Origin: Mycolicibacterium sp. TY81
GTDB taxonomy: Bacteria > Actinomycetota > Actinomycetes > Mycobacteriales > Mycobacteriaceae
Reading direction: 5' to 3'
Length of the DNA stretch: 64,000 nucleotides
NCBI RefSeq assembly: GCF_018326285.1
Contig: NZ_AP023362.1
Coordinates: forward strand, 124,001-188,000
Of the stretch, positions 44,129 through 52,853 are shown one piece after another; the stretch's first letter is position 1, and each line of letters starts with the position of its first letter. The notes below the pieces were generated by a model. The model was not told the DNA's origin. It did not search any database and saw nothing but the letters and a program-made list of their open reading frames with translations. Position numbers and translations under genes: made by a program.

Positions 44129-45093
44129 TCGGCGTGGTCGAGGGAATCGAGTGCGGCGCAAGCCAATTCGTGCCCGATCTCGATGACCTCGGAGGCTCGG
44201 TAGAACTCGAGGCTGCGGCACACCGTGCGCGGCACCTCGATCAACAGGTCGGGCGGATAGGCCGCCAGGGTGTGTCGCATCAACGCGGCCTGCGAGATTT
44301 CGATGGTGCGGTTCATGACCTCGAATCCGCCGAGCCGCGGCACGTGCGTGTCTTCCTCGGTCTCGACCTCGGACTCGGGGACGGCGTCGATGCCGTCGAC
44401 CGCGTTGCTGAAGCGGCTCAGCACCGATCGTGCGGTGGGGCCGTCGAGCAGGGTGCTCGCCGCGGCCCGGTCGATCAGTGACGTCGTGCTGCGCCGCATG
44501 CGGTTCAACAGCTCGGCGGTGGGGCGCGGGGATTCCGGAGTGGGATTCGGGTCGCTGGCGTTGAGGCTGACCGCGATGGTCAGGTCGGCGTTGACGGCCG
44601 CGAGCGGTGCCATGGGCAGGGGGTCCAGGATGCCGCCGTCGGCCAGTAGCCGGCCGTCGAGCAGATAGGGCGCGATGACGCCGGGGATGGCGATGGAGGC
44701 GCGGATGGCCGCGTCGATCGGGCCGCGCTGCAGCCAGACTGATTTGCCGGCGATCAGGTCGGTCGAGACGGCGGTGTAGGGGATCGGCAGGCTCTCGATG
44801 GTCCGCGGGCCGATGATCTCGCGGACGGCCGCCAGGATCTTCTCGGCGCGGAGCACGCCGGCGGCGGTCAGGGATGGATCGAGTAGACGGAGGACCGCGC
44901 TCTGCGTGAGAGCGCTGGCCCAGGAGGTGAATTCGTCGAGTTTGTCGGCGGCCTGCAGTGCGCCGACGAGTGCGCCCATGGAGGAACCGGAGATGCCGAC
45001 GACGTCGAATCCGCGCTCGCGGAGCGCGTCGAGGACGCCGATGTGTGCGTAACCCCGGGCGCCACCGCTGCCAAGGACCAGTGCGACCCGCAT
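44125..45093 (-). CDS. patatin-like phospholipase / RssA-type (Rv1063c-like)
   Basis: A 322-residue serine hydrolase. LVLGSGGARGYAHIGVL is the RssA/NTE-type oxyanion loop, GISGSSMGALVGAL the nucleophile elbow (GxSxG), and LLADGGILDPLP the Asp site. It belongs to a different patatin subgroup from its convergent neighbour (GSGGARG against GGGIAG). The C-terminal 100 residues are helical with an acidic stretch. The target lipid is unknown. Confidence 0.87.
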   Translation of the reverse strand: MRVALVLGSGGARGYAHIGVLDALRERGFDVVGISGSSMGALVGALQAADKLDEFTSWASALTQSAVLRLLDPSLTAAGVLRAEKILAAVREIIGPRTIESLPIPYTAVSTDLIAGKSVWLQRGPIDAAIRASIAIPGVIAPYLLDGRLLADGGILDPLPMAPLAAVNADLTIAVSLNASDPNPTPESPRPTAELLNRMRRSTTSLIDRAAASTLLDGPTARSVLSRFSNAVDGIDAVPESEVETEEDTHVPRLGGFEVMNRTIEISQAALMRHTLAAYPPDLLIEVPRTVCRSLEFYRASEVIEIGHELACAALDSLDHAD

Positions 45094-45140
45094 GGCCCTA
45101 TTTTGGCGTGCGGATCAGACGGCGGCGAGACGAGGCCGCG

Positions 45141-45347
45141 TCAGCAGCGGATGCGCGAGAAGAACGCCGCCGAGACGAGCCCGATGATGAGGGCCACCTG
45201 CGGCTGTCCGCTGCTCATGGCGAAGAGGATGCCGCTGACCGCGGCGACCGCGATGAGCAGCAGGAGGATGCCCATGAAGAGCACCCGGCGCCCGTTGACC
45301 GCGCCACTGTGGGCCCGAGCGACCGGTACGTGCTGAGGAGCAACCAT
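45141..45347 (-). CDS. small two-helix membrane protein
   Basis: A 68-residue protein with two hydrophobic helices (VLFMGILLLLIAVAAVSGILF and QVALIIGLVSAAFFS) and a polar N-terminus. ATG 45347 gets GAAGGG at good spacing; ATG 45356 would be too close. It lies upstream of the second patatin gene on the same strand and could be co-transcribed with it. No function known. Confidence 0.65.
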   Translation of the reverse strand: MVAPQHVPVARAHSGAVNGRRVLFMGILLLLIAVAAVSGILFAMSSGQPQVALIIGLVSAAFFSRIRC

Positions 45348-45356
45348 TGAGCTCAT

Positions 45357-45706
45357 CCCTTCGACAATGAGTGAGACACCCCATAGTGTGCACCATTGTG
45401 TGAGTCAAAGCACAATTACTGACCAGTAGTTGGGAAATTGGTCGTATTCGTTAGCTGATCTCATTGCTTTCGCGACGTTTTGCCTGGTCGGCGGGCAAAT
45501 TTGTTAGATGTGCTTTGTGTTCTGGGAATGGTGTTGCTGCTCATTTTTCGCGCTTCGATGGGCGGCGAATTTAATTCGTTGAACTAATCTAATTAATTTG
45601 CGCCGGCAGCTGGTGGCGTCTGCATCGCGAGTGTGCGTGCAGATCGCGGAACCGGCCGGATCGACGGTCTGTGCGCACACTGGCGGCACGGAAAAGCGGG
45701 CGCGCG
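45357..45706. other. AT-rich intergenic region without gene
   Basis: About 350 bp, clearly richer in A and T than the flanks, especially 45530-45605. It includes an imperfect inverted pair GGCGAATTTAATT / AATTAATTTGCGCC that could be an operator or weak terminator. A minus-strand ORF of 61 codons (45504-45689) has no support. The DNA should hold the promoter of the two-helix protein and the end of the LCP gene. Confidence 0.4.
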
Positions 45707-47431
45707 TCAGTTGACGCAGGGGAGCCCGTCGTTGGCACGCACCGGCGGCCCGGCTTCCGGGGTCGGCAACGTGGTGTCGTAATTGGACGACTTGGCCGCA
45801 GCCAGGGAGACGCTGTCGAGGGTGTCTGGCACCTGATAGCCCGGCCCCAGCGTCACGTGGATGCGGCCGGCGGGCACCGACGGGTCGGCGCGGACCGCGT
45901 CGATGCCCAACAGTTCTGCCAGGTGCTTGGCTTCGGCGTCGGTACCGGCGCCGAAGTCGACGGCCGTCGAACTGAGCTCGCCGTCCTGCGAGCTCCGGGT
46001 CTGGCCCATGGAGTATTCGAGATCGCCCAGGATCTCGGACATCTGCCGGCCCAGGCCCATCACGTCGGAACCGTTGATGACGTCGATGACGGCGGTCTTG
46101 GCGTTCTTCGACGTCGTACCGGTGCTGTCGGCGGCCTTGTCCAGCGTCGACGGCTCGGTCGACGTGCTGGGCGTGGTCGTCGGTGCGCCGGCCGGTGGCT
46201 TGAGGCCGAAGGCCTTGGCGACCTCGACCTTGATGGCCATGGGGTCGACGATGTTGACGTCCTGGCCGTCGATGTTGTCGTAGCGCACGACGGGCAATGT
46301 CCGGTACTGGACGTTTGCGCCGCCGGCGATCTCGCCCATGCGCTTGAACTGCTCCTGGCCCCAGCCCGCCGACAGCACGACGTCCTTCTGTGCGACGCCG
46401 ATCAGCTGATTGAGCTTGCCGAGGTCGCTGAACGAGCCGTCCTTCTGCAGCTGGTGCATCACCGAGATCAGGAACGCCTGCTGGCGGTGGGTCCGGTCCA
46501 GGTCGCCGTTGTCCAGGCCGTGCCGTTGCCGGACGAAGGCGACGACCTGCGAGGCGTCGAGCATCTGGCGGCCGGCCGGGAAATCGGCGCCCGAGTAGTC
46601 GTCGTACACGGGGTGGTTCAGGCAGATTTCGACGCCACCGAGGCTCTCGGCGATGTCGTAGAAACCGGCGAGGTTGACCTCGGCGAAGTAGTCGATGGGC
46701 GCACCGGTCAGATTGCGGACCGCGGCCAGGGTGGCGGCGCGGCCGGCCTCGCGGCTCTTGCGTTCCAGCTCGGCCTGGTCGGTGACGCCCTTGTCCATGA
46801 GGTGCTGCATGGCGTTGGCCTTGGTCAGGCCGTACGCCTCTTTGATCTTGATGTGGTCGTATCCGGGGATGCCGGTGACCCGCACATAGTCGTCGCGCGG
46901 GATCGAGAACGCGACCACATGGTTGTCGGCGGAGATGTGCGCCAGGATCAGCGTGTTGGTGTTGTAGCCGCCGTTGTCCGAATCCCCGGCGTGCAGCTTG
47001 TCGAGCAGCGCCTGCGGCAGGTCATTGCCCTGCTGGTCTTTCCGCGAGTCCAGGCCGATCAGCAGGATGTTCATCGCCCCGCCGGTGGACTTGGGCGCGT
47101 CGGCCCCGAGCGCATCGCTGACCGTGATGCCGTGCAGCGCGCCGCGCACCGTCCACCAGCCCAGGCCGGTCGTCGCCACCGCCACCGTGGTGACCAGGGC
47201 GAGCGCCACCCGCCCGACGGTGTCCCAGCCCACCCGGGCGCTGAGCAGGCTTTGCAGCCGGCTCCGGCGGTGCCGGGCTGGAAGACGGTGGCGGGCGGTA
47301 TCGCTGCGCTGGAGATCGGAGGTGCTCAGCTGCGACCTCGAGGGGATGCGGTCATGGCGGTCATCTCGGCGGGCCTCGCGGGTACGTGAGGACCGCCGGT
47401 CGGATCCGGCGGTCGGAAAGTTCGCTGTCAC
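45707..47431 (-). CDS. LytR-CpsA-Psr (LCP) family cell-wall ligase with LytR_C domain
   Basis: After a basic cytoplasmic tail one membrane helix follows (VALALVTTVAVATTGLGWW, about 75-93). The LCP catalytic domain shows the family Arg/Asp motifs: NILLIGLDSRKDQ, NTNTLILAHIS, SIPRDDYV, and VVAFVRQRHGLDNGDLDRTHRQQ. A C-terminal LytR_C domain spans about 440-545 (VIDVINGSDVMGLG). In mycobacteria LCP enzymes attach arabinogalactan to peptidoglycan outside the membrane. Which of the several paralogs this is cannot be told. ATG 47431 is the longest start; later starts would shorten only the cytoplasmic tail. Confidence 0.85.
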   Translation of the reverse strand: MTANFPTAGSDRRSSRTREARRDDRHDRIPSRSQLSTSDLQRSDTARHRLPARHRRSRLQSLLSARVGWDTVGRVALALVTTVAVATTGLGWWTVRGALHGITVSDALGADAPKSTGGAMNILLIGLDSRKDQQGNDLPQALLDKLHAGDSDNGGYNTNTLILAHISADNHVVAFSIPRDDYVRVTGIPGYDHIKIKEAYGLTKANAMQHLMDKGVTDQAELERKSREAGRAATLAAVRNLTGAPIDYFAEVNLAGFYDIAESLGGVEICLNHPVYDDYSGADFPAGRQMLDASQVVAFVRQRHGLDNGDLDRTHRQQAFLISVMHQLQKDGSFSDLGKLNQLIGVAQKDVVLSAGWGQEQFKRMGEIAGGANVQYRTLPVVRYDNIDGQDVNIVDPMAIKVEVAKAFGLKPPAGAPTTTPSTSTEPSTLDKAADSTGTTSKNAKTAVIDVINGSDVMGLGRQMSEILGDLEYSMGQTRSSQDGELSSTAVDFGAGTDAEAKHLAELLGIDAVRADPSVPAGRIHVTLGPGYQVPDTLDSVSLAAAKSSNYDTTLPTPEAGPPVRANDGLPCVN

Positions 47432-47528
47432 CGCGGCCCGCGTGTATGCGTCAGAGCGATCGGACGGCAGTGCGACCGATTTTAGGGCAACGCCGCAGAC
47501 TCAGCGAATCCTCAGTGAACGGCGGGTA

Positions 47529-47951
47529 TCAGCCGCATTCACCTTTGGAGGCGCTGGTCGCGGCCATGATCACGCCGGCCTGCTGGCCTGCGGTGAGCTC
47601 GGTCCACGGGGTGTTGAAGTTACCGGGATCACGTGTTTCCGCCCGCTGCATGAGGCTCAGGTACGGCTCGACGAGCGTCGCCGGGTCGGCATGCTGAGCG
47701 TCCATCCACACCTTCGCGGCGTGGCACGCCTGGCCGAACTCGGACTCGGTCGCCGCCGGCGGGGCGTCGACGGCAGTTGTCACGCCGCCCGGGGAGACGG
47801 CGCCGCCGGCGGGTGCGGGGTGTTCGTGCGACTGCGTGGGCAGCTCGGCGGGAGTGTGGGCGGGAGCGGCTTGCTTGTCCGGCCCGCAGGCTGTCAGGAA
47901 CGTCAGTGCGGTGGTCGTGAGCAGCGCTGCCCGGATGACGTTGATCTGCAT
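47529..47951 (-). CDS. lpqV: lipoprotein LpqV-like
   Basis: A signal peptide (MQINVIRAALLTTTALTFL) ends in lipobox LTAC, giving a lipid-anchored protein of 140 residues. After a Pro-rich linker the conserved part reads VTTAVDAPPAATESEFGQAC, then KVWMDAQ, EPYLSLMQRA, and a terminal KGECG with a late Cys, matching M. tuberculosis LpqV (Rv1064c) as I recall it; the position between Rv1063c-like and Rv1065-like genes agrees. The function is unknown. ATG 47951 is the start with a proper signal peptide. Confidence 0.8.
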   Translation of the reverse strand: MQINVIRAALLTTTALTFLTACGPDKQAAPAHTPAELPTQSHEHPAPAGGAVSPGGVTTAVDAPPAATESEFGQACHAAKVWMDAQHADPATLVEPYLSLMQRAETRDPGNFNTPWTELTAGQQAGVIMAATSASKGECG

Positions 47952-48028
47952 GCTTGCCAATCTAGAGGTGTAGGCATTCAGGATCACCCTGACGCTAACC
48001 CTTTCCCGGCGGCCGCGGCGCCGACACC

Positions 48029-48082
48029 ATGGGGAACATGGCAGTGCAGAACGTGCAGAACGCGACATGTTGTCGGGCTTGA
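48029..48082 (+). CDS. short leader ORF with Cys-Cys codons
   Basis: It reads MGNMAVQNVQNATCCRA and stop (an internal ATG at 48038 is an alternative). Two adjacent TGT codons lie three codons before the stop. It precedes the cysteine dioxygenase-like and rhodanese-like genes by 57 bp. Cys-rich leaderless ORFs acting as cysteine attenuators are known upstream of sulfur genes in M. smegmatis; this looks like one. Confidence 0.65.
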   Translation: MGNMAVQNVQNATCCRA

Positions 48083-48135
48083 GCCCGGCCTTGTGAGGGC
48101 GCCAAGCCCACCCGTTCGTTTCTGCATTGGAGTTC
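48065..48135 (+). promoter_or_regulatory. candidate cysteine attenuator with alternative hairpins
   Basis: Two mutually exclusive stems overlap the leader-ORF end: CGGGC-TTGA-GCCCG (48074-48087) and GGGCTTG (48075-48081) with CAAGCCC (48103-48109). The first covers the leader stop. Ribosome stalling at the Cys codons would block the first and could free the second, altering access to the GGAG site at 48129-48132 of the next gene. The switching model is inferred. Confidence 0.5.
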
Positions 48136-48139
48136 CGTC

Positions 48140-48694
48140 ATGTCCGTCCTGACAGAGTTTTCTGTTTCTGGCCCCACTTCCCTGGCCCCGACCCGATTGC
48201 GGCTGCCCGACCTGCTGCACGCCACTGATCGGTGCGCCGACGACGTCCTGAGCGGCCGTTACGACCGGCTGCTGCCGGCCGACGGCCTGCCCCTTCACGA
48301 ACGCTGGTTCCGCCGGTTGTACGGCGACGACGAACTCGATCTCTGGCTGATCAGCTGGGTCCCCGAGCGCAGCACCGAGCTGCACGACCATGGCGGATCG
48401 CTCGGTGCGTTGACCGTGGTGTCCGGGGCGCTCGAGGAAACCCGCTGGGACGGCCGCGGGCTGCGGCAGCGCACTCTGGAGGCCGGTGACCAGGCCGCGT
48501 TCCCGTTGGGCTGGGTCCACGACGTGGTGCGGGCGGGCAGCAACGATGCCGCAGGAGTATCGCCCGCTCCGCCCACTCTGAGTGTGCACGCCTACTCGCC
48601 GCCGCTGACCGCCATGTCGTACTACGACGTGACCGAAAGCCAGAAGCTGCGGCGCGTCTACACCGAACTCACTGACAAGCCCGAGGGGGACTGA
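48140..48694 (+). CDS. cysteine dioxygenase-type cupin (Rv1065-like)
   Basis: A 184-residue cupin: ERSTELHDHGGSLGALTVVSG carries the HxH-type metal ligands of motif 1 (LHDHGG), and FPLGWVHDVVRAG the His of motif 2. Cysteine dioxygenases oxidise cysteine to its sulfinic acid with non-heme iron. The next gene overlaps its stop (TGATG), so a rhodanese-like protein is made together with it. The upstream Cys-codon leader is consistent with induction when cysteine is plentiful. Confidence 0.82.
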   Translation: MSVLTEFSVSGPTSLAPTRLRLPDLLHATDRCADDVLSGRYDRLLPADGLPLHERWFRRLYGDDELDLWLISWVPERSTELHDHGGSLGALTVVSGALEETRWDGRGLRQRTLEAGDQAAFPLGWVHDVVRAGSNDAAGVSPAPPTLSVHAYSPPLTAMSYYDVTESQKLRRVYTELTDKPEGD

Positions 48695-49140
48695 TGACCA
48701 CGGCGAGTGAAGCGACGGGGAACGCGGTCAGCCGAGTCGACGCCATGCTGAACGCGGCGCGCGAGCGGCTGGTCCGGCTGTCCGCCGCCGAAATCCCCGC
48801 CGCGCTGGCCCGGGGCGCCGTGCTGGTGGACATCAGGCCGGCCGCGCAGCGCGCCATCGAGGGCGAGTTTCCCGGCGCGCTCGTCGTGGAACGCAACGTC
48901 CTGGAATGGCGCTGCGACCCGACCAGTGACGCCCGTCTGCCGCAGGCCACCGGAGTCGACGTCGAGTGGGTGGTGCTGTGCTCGCAGGGCTACACCTCGA
49001 GCCTGGCCGCCGCCGCGCTGCAGGACCTGGGGCTGTACCGCGCCACCGACGTCATCGGCGGATACCGGGCGCTGGTCGATGAAGGACTGCTGGGCGGGAC
49101 GGCCGCGTCGGTGCTGCTACGTGCCGGCGCTTGGGTGTAG
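48694..49140 (+). CDS. rhodanese-like sulfurtransferase (Rv1066-like)
   Basis: A single rhodanese domain of 148 residues: AVLVDIRPAAQRAIEGEFPGALV is the entry segment, and WVVLCSQGYTSSLAAAALQDLG has the active-site Cys loop, then ATDVIGGYRALVDEGL closes the fold. It moves sulfane sulfur from persulfides. Start and stop overlap the partner cupin by one base. The 3' end overlaps the convergent membrane hydrolase gene by 24 bp. Confidence 0.85.
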   Translation: MTTASEATGNAVSRVDAMLNAARERLVRLSAAEIPAALARGAVLVDIRPAAQRAIEGEFPGALVVERNVLEWRCDPTSDARLPQATGVDVEWVVLCSQGYTSSLAAAALQDLGLYRATDVIGGYRALVDEGLLGGTAASVLLRAGAWV

Positions 49141-50865
49141 CAGCGGGCGCAACCGCTCCGTCTTCTCCTTGGTCCACTCCGGCGGCTGCAGCACGTCGGC
49201 CCACGCATCGGCGACGTCCCTGACGTAGACGTGTCCGTGCCCGTCCGGGACGTCGACCGCGACGGCCATGTCGGCCGACACCTGCAGGAACGTCACGACG
49301 GGAATCCACTCCATCCGCGGCGAGACGTCACGGCCGCGCGGTTCTTCCAGCCAGTCGGGCCGGGCGAACAGCAGGTCGGGATTCCACCAGGCGATCGGGT
49401 CGGACGCGTGCTGCAGATACACCACCCGCGGGTGGCCCCAGGTGGCGTCGGCAGGGCGGTCCAAATCCTCAGGGCGAGAAGCGAACCGGGCGTTGAGGCC
49501 GTGGTCGTAGATCGGCAGTTTCTCCAGTGACCCGGCGTCGCGGTAGCGGGTCAGCTCGGTCCAGATGACGTTGTTGAACGTCGGTCCGGAGAACAGCGCG
49601 CCGTCGGTGCGGGCCACCAGGTTGTTCAGCGACTGGAACGGAGCCTCGCCGCCGAACGAGCCGAGGCTCTCCCCGAACACCACGAGCTTGGGGCGCTTGC
49701 CCTCGGGCATCTGCCGCACGAGGGCGTCGACCTCTTCGAACAGTTCCTGGCCGGCTTCCTGCGCGTTGTCCTTGTCCACCAGGAACGAGATCCAGCTGGG
49801 CAGGAACGAATACTGCATCGACACGATCGCGGTGTTGCCGTTGTACATGTACTCCAGCGACGCGGCTTCGGCCTCGTTGATCCAGCCGGTGCCCGTCGTG
49901 GTGGCGACGGCGACGACCGCGCGCTCGAGTCCGCCGGTGCGCTTGAGTTCCTGCGCGGCGAGCCTGGCCGTTGCCCGGATGCCGTCCGCGGAGTGCAGAC
50001 CGGCGTAGGCGCGAATCGGTTCGATTGCCTTGCGGCCGTTGAATTTCTCGAGCTCTTCGACGCTCGGTCCGTTGCCGACGAAGATGCGGCCCTGCCGGCC
50101 CAGCGACGACCAGCTGGCAAGTGAGCCGGGCCCGCCCGACCGCAATGGCGATGTGGGAGGCGGGTTGTCGGGATCATCCTCGTCATTGGCCGAGGCGAAG
50201 GTGTTGTTGATCCACGACATCGCATAGTTGCCGACCACACCGTTGAACACCTCGACGAACACGGCGATGACCAGGAGCACTGCCACCACGCCGGACACCC
50301 GAGGGGGAGCCACCCGCTCCAGCTGACGCATCAGGAAACGCACCAATTTGCGGATCAGCTGGCCGATTTCGACGAAGCCGAACAGGAAGACGATCGAGTA
50401 CACCGCCGTCAGCGGGTGGTCCCAGAACTTCATCCGGGGCACGCCCATCATGTCGCGGACCTCGTCCTGCCAGACGTGGAACCAGATGACCGCGAGCACC
50501 TGGCCGATGACGCCGACCCCGATCAGGACGAGCCACGCCCAGCGGGGCGCCTTGGGACTGCTGTCCTTTGAGCGCATGTAGCGCACCAGAAAGACACTGA
50601 GCACCCCGAGGCCGTAGCCGCACGCGCCGGCAGCCCCGCTGACGATGCCCTGGAAGAGCGGTCCGCGCGGCAACAGCGACGGCGTCATCGAGAGCCAGAT
50701 GAAGGTCAGGCCGACCGCGGTGCCGAAAAACGTGTAGCGGCGAACCCACCAATCCGAGGGTGGCTCTTCCAGTTTCGCGACGAATGACTCCTCGTCCGAC
50801 GGCTCGGCCACCGTGACAGCGGCGCCGTCGTCGGCAGGATCAGGCAGTTGCGCGGTGTCGGCCAC
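49117..50865 (-). CDS. membrane alpha/beta hydrolase, Abhydrolase_9 type (Rv1069c-like)
   Basis: A 582-residue protein with about five membrane helices in the first 220 residues (for example TFFGTAVGLTFIWLSMTPSL, WLVLIGVGVIGQVLAVIWFH). A C-terminal hydrolase domain follows, where VFGESLGSFGGEA holds the nucleophile Ser (GxSxG), a pairing known as the Abhydrolase_9 N and C domains. Order before echA8 matches M. tuberculosis Rv1069c. The substrate is unknown; the catalytic side should face the cytoplasm or membrane surface depending on helix count. Confidence 0.82.
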   Translation of the reverse strand: MADTAQLPDPADDGAAVTVAEPSDEESFVAKLEEPPSDWWVRRYTFFGTAVGLTFIWLSMTPSLLPRGPLFQGIVSGAAGACGYGLGVLSVFLVRYMRSKDSSPKAPRWAWLVLIGVGVIGQVLAVIWFHVWQDEVRDMMGVPRMKFWDHPLTAVYSIVFLFGFVEIGQLIRKLVRFLMRQLERVAPPRVSGVVAVLLVIAVFVEVFNGVVGNYAMSWINNTFASANDEDDPDNPPPTSPLRSGGPGSLASWSSLGRQGRIFVGNGPSVEELEKFNGRKAIEPIRAYAGLHSADGIRATARLAAQELKRTGGLERAVVAVATTTGTGWINEAEAASLEYMYNGNTAIVSMQYSFLPSWISFLVDKDNAQEAGQELFEEVDALVRQMPEGKRPKLVVFGESLGSFGGEAPFQSLNNLVARTDGALFSGPTFNNVIWTELTRYRDAGSLEKLPIYDHGLNARFASRPEDLDRPADATWGHPRVVYLQHASDPIAWWNPDLLFARPDWLEEPRGRDVSPRMEWIPVVTFLQVSADMAVAVDVPDGHGHVYVRDVADAWADVLQPPEWTKEKTERLRPLLHPSAGT

Positions 50866-50874
50866 CGATCGACT

Positions 50875-51648
50875 TTACCGATGCGTGAAGTTCGGCGCGC
50901 GCTTCTCGGTGAACGCCGCCATGCCCTCGGTCTGGTCGTCGGTGGCGAAGGCCGAGTGGAACAGCCGGCGCTCGTACAACAGGCCCTCGGCGAGGGTGCT
51001 CTCGAAGGCGCGGTTGACCGCTTCCTTCGCCATCCGCGACGCCGAAAGCGACATGCCGGCAATGGTTTTGGCGACGGCGTTGGCCTCTTCGAGCAGCTTG
51101 TCGGCCGGGACCACACGCGACACCAGACCGCAGCGTTCGGCTTCCTCGGCGTCCATGTTGCGGCCGGTGAGGATCAGATCCATGGCCTTGGCCTTGCCCA
51201 CGGCACGCGTCAGACGCTGGCTGCCACCCATGCCAGGGAGCACGCCCAGCTTGATCTCGGGCTGGCCGAATTTCGCGGTGTCGGCGGCGATCAGCAGGTC
51301 GCACATCATGGCGAGCTCACAACCGCCACCGAGCGCGTAGCCGGCGACGGCGGCGATGGTGGGGGTGCGGGTCGCGGCGAACTTGTTCCACAGCGCGAAG
51401 AAGTCCTGCGAGAACACGTCGGCGAACGTCAGGCTCGCCATCTCCTTGATGTCGGCGCCCGCGGCGAAGGCCTTCTCGCTACCGGTGATGATGATGGCGC
51501 CGATGCCCGGGTCCGCGTCGAGTTCGGCTGCGGCCGTGGTGACTTCGGTCATCACCTGGCTGTTGAGGGCGTTGAGGGCCTTCGGCCGGTTCAGGGTGAT
51601 GGTGGCGACGCGGTCGTCGCGGGTGACCAGGATGGTTTCGAAAGTCAT
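50875..51648 (-). CDS. echA8: enoyl-CoA hydratase
   Basis: A 257-residue crotonase-fold enzyme that hydrates trans-2-enoyl-CoA in beta-oxidation. [15 protein letters not shown] forms part of the oxyanion pocket, [19 protein letters not shown] the second oxyanion Gly, and both catalytic Glu positions are present (GGCELAM and [18 protein letters not shown]). It starts 8 bp after the echA9 stop, so both are in one leftward operon. The sequence matches what I know of EchA8 (Rv1070c). Confidence 0.92.
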   Translation of the reverse strand: MTFETILVTRDDRVATITLNRPKALNALNSQVMTEVTTAAAELDADPGIGAIIITGSEKAFAAGADIKEMASLTFADVFSQDFFALWNKFAATRTPTIAAVAGYALGGGCELAMMCDLLIAADTAKFGQPEIKLGVLPGMGGSQRLTRAVGKAKAMDLILTGRNMDAEEAERCGLVSRVVPADKLLEEANAVAKTIAGMSLSASRMAKEAVNRAFESTLAEGLLYERRLFHSAFATDDQTEGMAAFTEKRAPNFTHR

Positions 51649-51656
51649 CGGTTCTC

Positions 51657-52691
51657 CTAGAAGGTGAGATCAGGGTCGGCGGAGACGAAGTAGGCGTCGA
51701 CGTCGGCGGCGGTGCAGTCCGAAAGACTAGCCGGGGACCACTGCGGGTTGCGGTCCTTGTCGACGAGCTGGGCGCGGATGCCCTCCACGAAATCGTGAGA
51801 CTTGTGCGATGCCATCGAGACTCGGAATTCCTGCACGAGGGTGTCCTCGAGGGTGGGCAGCTTCGCGGCGCGGCGCACGGCCTCCAGGGTGACTGTCAGC
51901 GCGATGGGCGACCGGGTGGCGATCAGGTCGGCTGCCGCGTTGGCGGGCGCGGCGTCGCTGTTCCGCAGGTTCTCCAGGATCTCGGCGACCGTGTCGGCCG
52001 CGTAGCACTCGTCGATCCAATGCTGTTGTGCCAGAAGCTCGCTGGCGGGCGGCTCGACGGCGTACTTCTTGAGCGCGGCGTCGGGGCCGTCGCTGATCAC
52101 CAGGTCGCGGAAGGCTGGGAGGTCGGCCTGTGGGACGAAATGGTCGGCGAAGCCCAGAGCGATGGCATCCGCGCCGGAGAACGGGGCACCGGTGAGCGCG
52201 GCATGGAGGCCGATCAGGCCCGGCGCGCGGGACAGCAGGTAGGTACCGCCGACGTCGGGGATGAAGCCGATGCCGACCTCGGGCATGCCGAGCTTGGTCT
52301 TCTCGGTGACGACGCGGGTGTTGCCGTGCGCGCCGACCCCGACGCCGCCGCCCATCACGATGCCGTCCATCAGCGAGACGTACGGCTTGGGGTAGCGGCC
52401 GATGTGCGCGTTGAGCAGATATTCGTCGTGCCAGAACGTCCTGGCCTTGTCGTCCTGCGCCTTGGCGGAGTGATACAGCGCGACGACGTCGCCGCCTGCG
52501 CACAGGCCGCGCTCGCCGGCGCCGGTCAGCAGGACCGCGCGCACGCTGTCGTCGTGCTCCCACGCCCTGAGCGCCTCGGCCAGGCCCGTGACCATGACTT
52601 GATTGAGCGAATTGATGGCCTTCGGACGGTTCAGCGTGACGACGCCGACGCCGTTCTCGACATTTACTAGGATATCCTCGTTTTCCGCCAC
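51657..52691 (-). CDS. echA9: 3-hydroxyisobutyryl-CoA hydrolase-type crotonase
   Basis: A 344-residue crotonase homologue. [19 protein letters not shown] and [20 protein letters not shown] form the oxyanion hole, [24 protein letters not shown] carries the catalytic Glu and Asp of hydrolases of this group, and the C-terminal extension has the [21 protein letters not shown] segment typical of HIBYL-CoA hydrolases in valine breakdown. GTG 52691 starts the protein ([12 protein letters not shown]); the ORF extends far upstream but that crosses the divergent Rv1072-like gene. Length and order match EchA9 (Rv1071c). Confidence 0.88.
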   Translation of the reverse strand: MAENEDILVNVENGVGVVTLNRPKAINSLNQVMVTGLAEALRAWEHDDSVRAVLLTGAGERGLCAGGDVVALYHSAKAQDDKARTFWHDEYLLNAHIGRYPKPYVSLMDGIVMGGGVGVGAHGNTRVVTEKTKLGMPEVGIGFIPDVGGTYLLSRAPGLIGLHAALTGAPFSGADAIALGFADHFVPQADLPAFRDLVISDGPDAALKKYAVEPPASELLAQQHWIDECYAADTVAEILENLRNSDAAPANAAADLIATRSPIALTVTLEAVRRAAKLPTLEDTLVQEFRVSMASHKSHDFVEGIRAQLVDKDRNPQWSPASLSDCTAADVDAYFVSADPDLTF

Positions 52692-52773
52692 GGTAAGCAA
52701 TCTAGATCGTCGCGCAACCGCTGCGCCGACCAGGTACCGTTTCACAGTAAGTTCCCAGTTTCTCCGTCTCGCC

Positions 52774-52800
52774 GGGAACCAACACCCGAAGCCGTACGTT
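52774..52800 (+). promoter_or_regulatory. candidate SigE/SigH-type promoter
   Basis: GGGAAC at 52774-52779 and CGTT at 52797-52800 are spaced by 17 bp, matching the ECF sigma consensus GGGAAY-N16/17-CGTT of mycobacterial SigH/SigE. It points at the membrane protein gene starting at 52854, leaving a leader of about 45 bases. Confidence 0.55.
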
Positions 52801-52853
52801 GAGTGGGTGTTCGTCAGCAGACGGACCACAGCTTCACGAGAGGAACCCAGACG

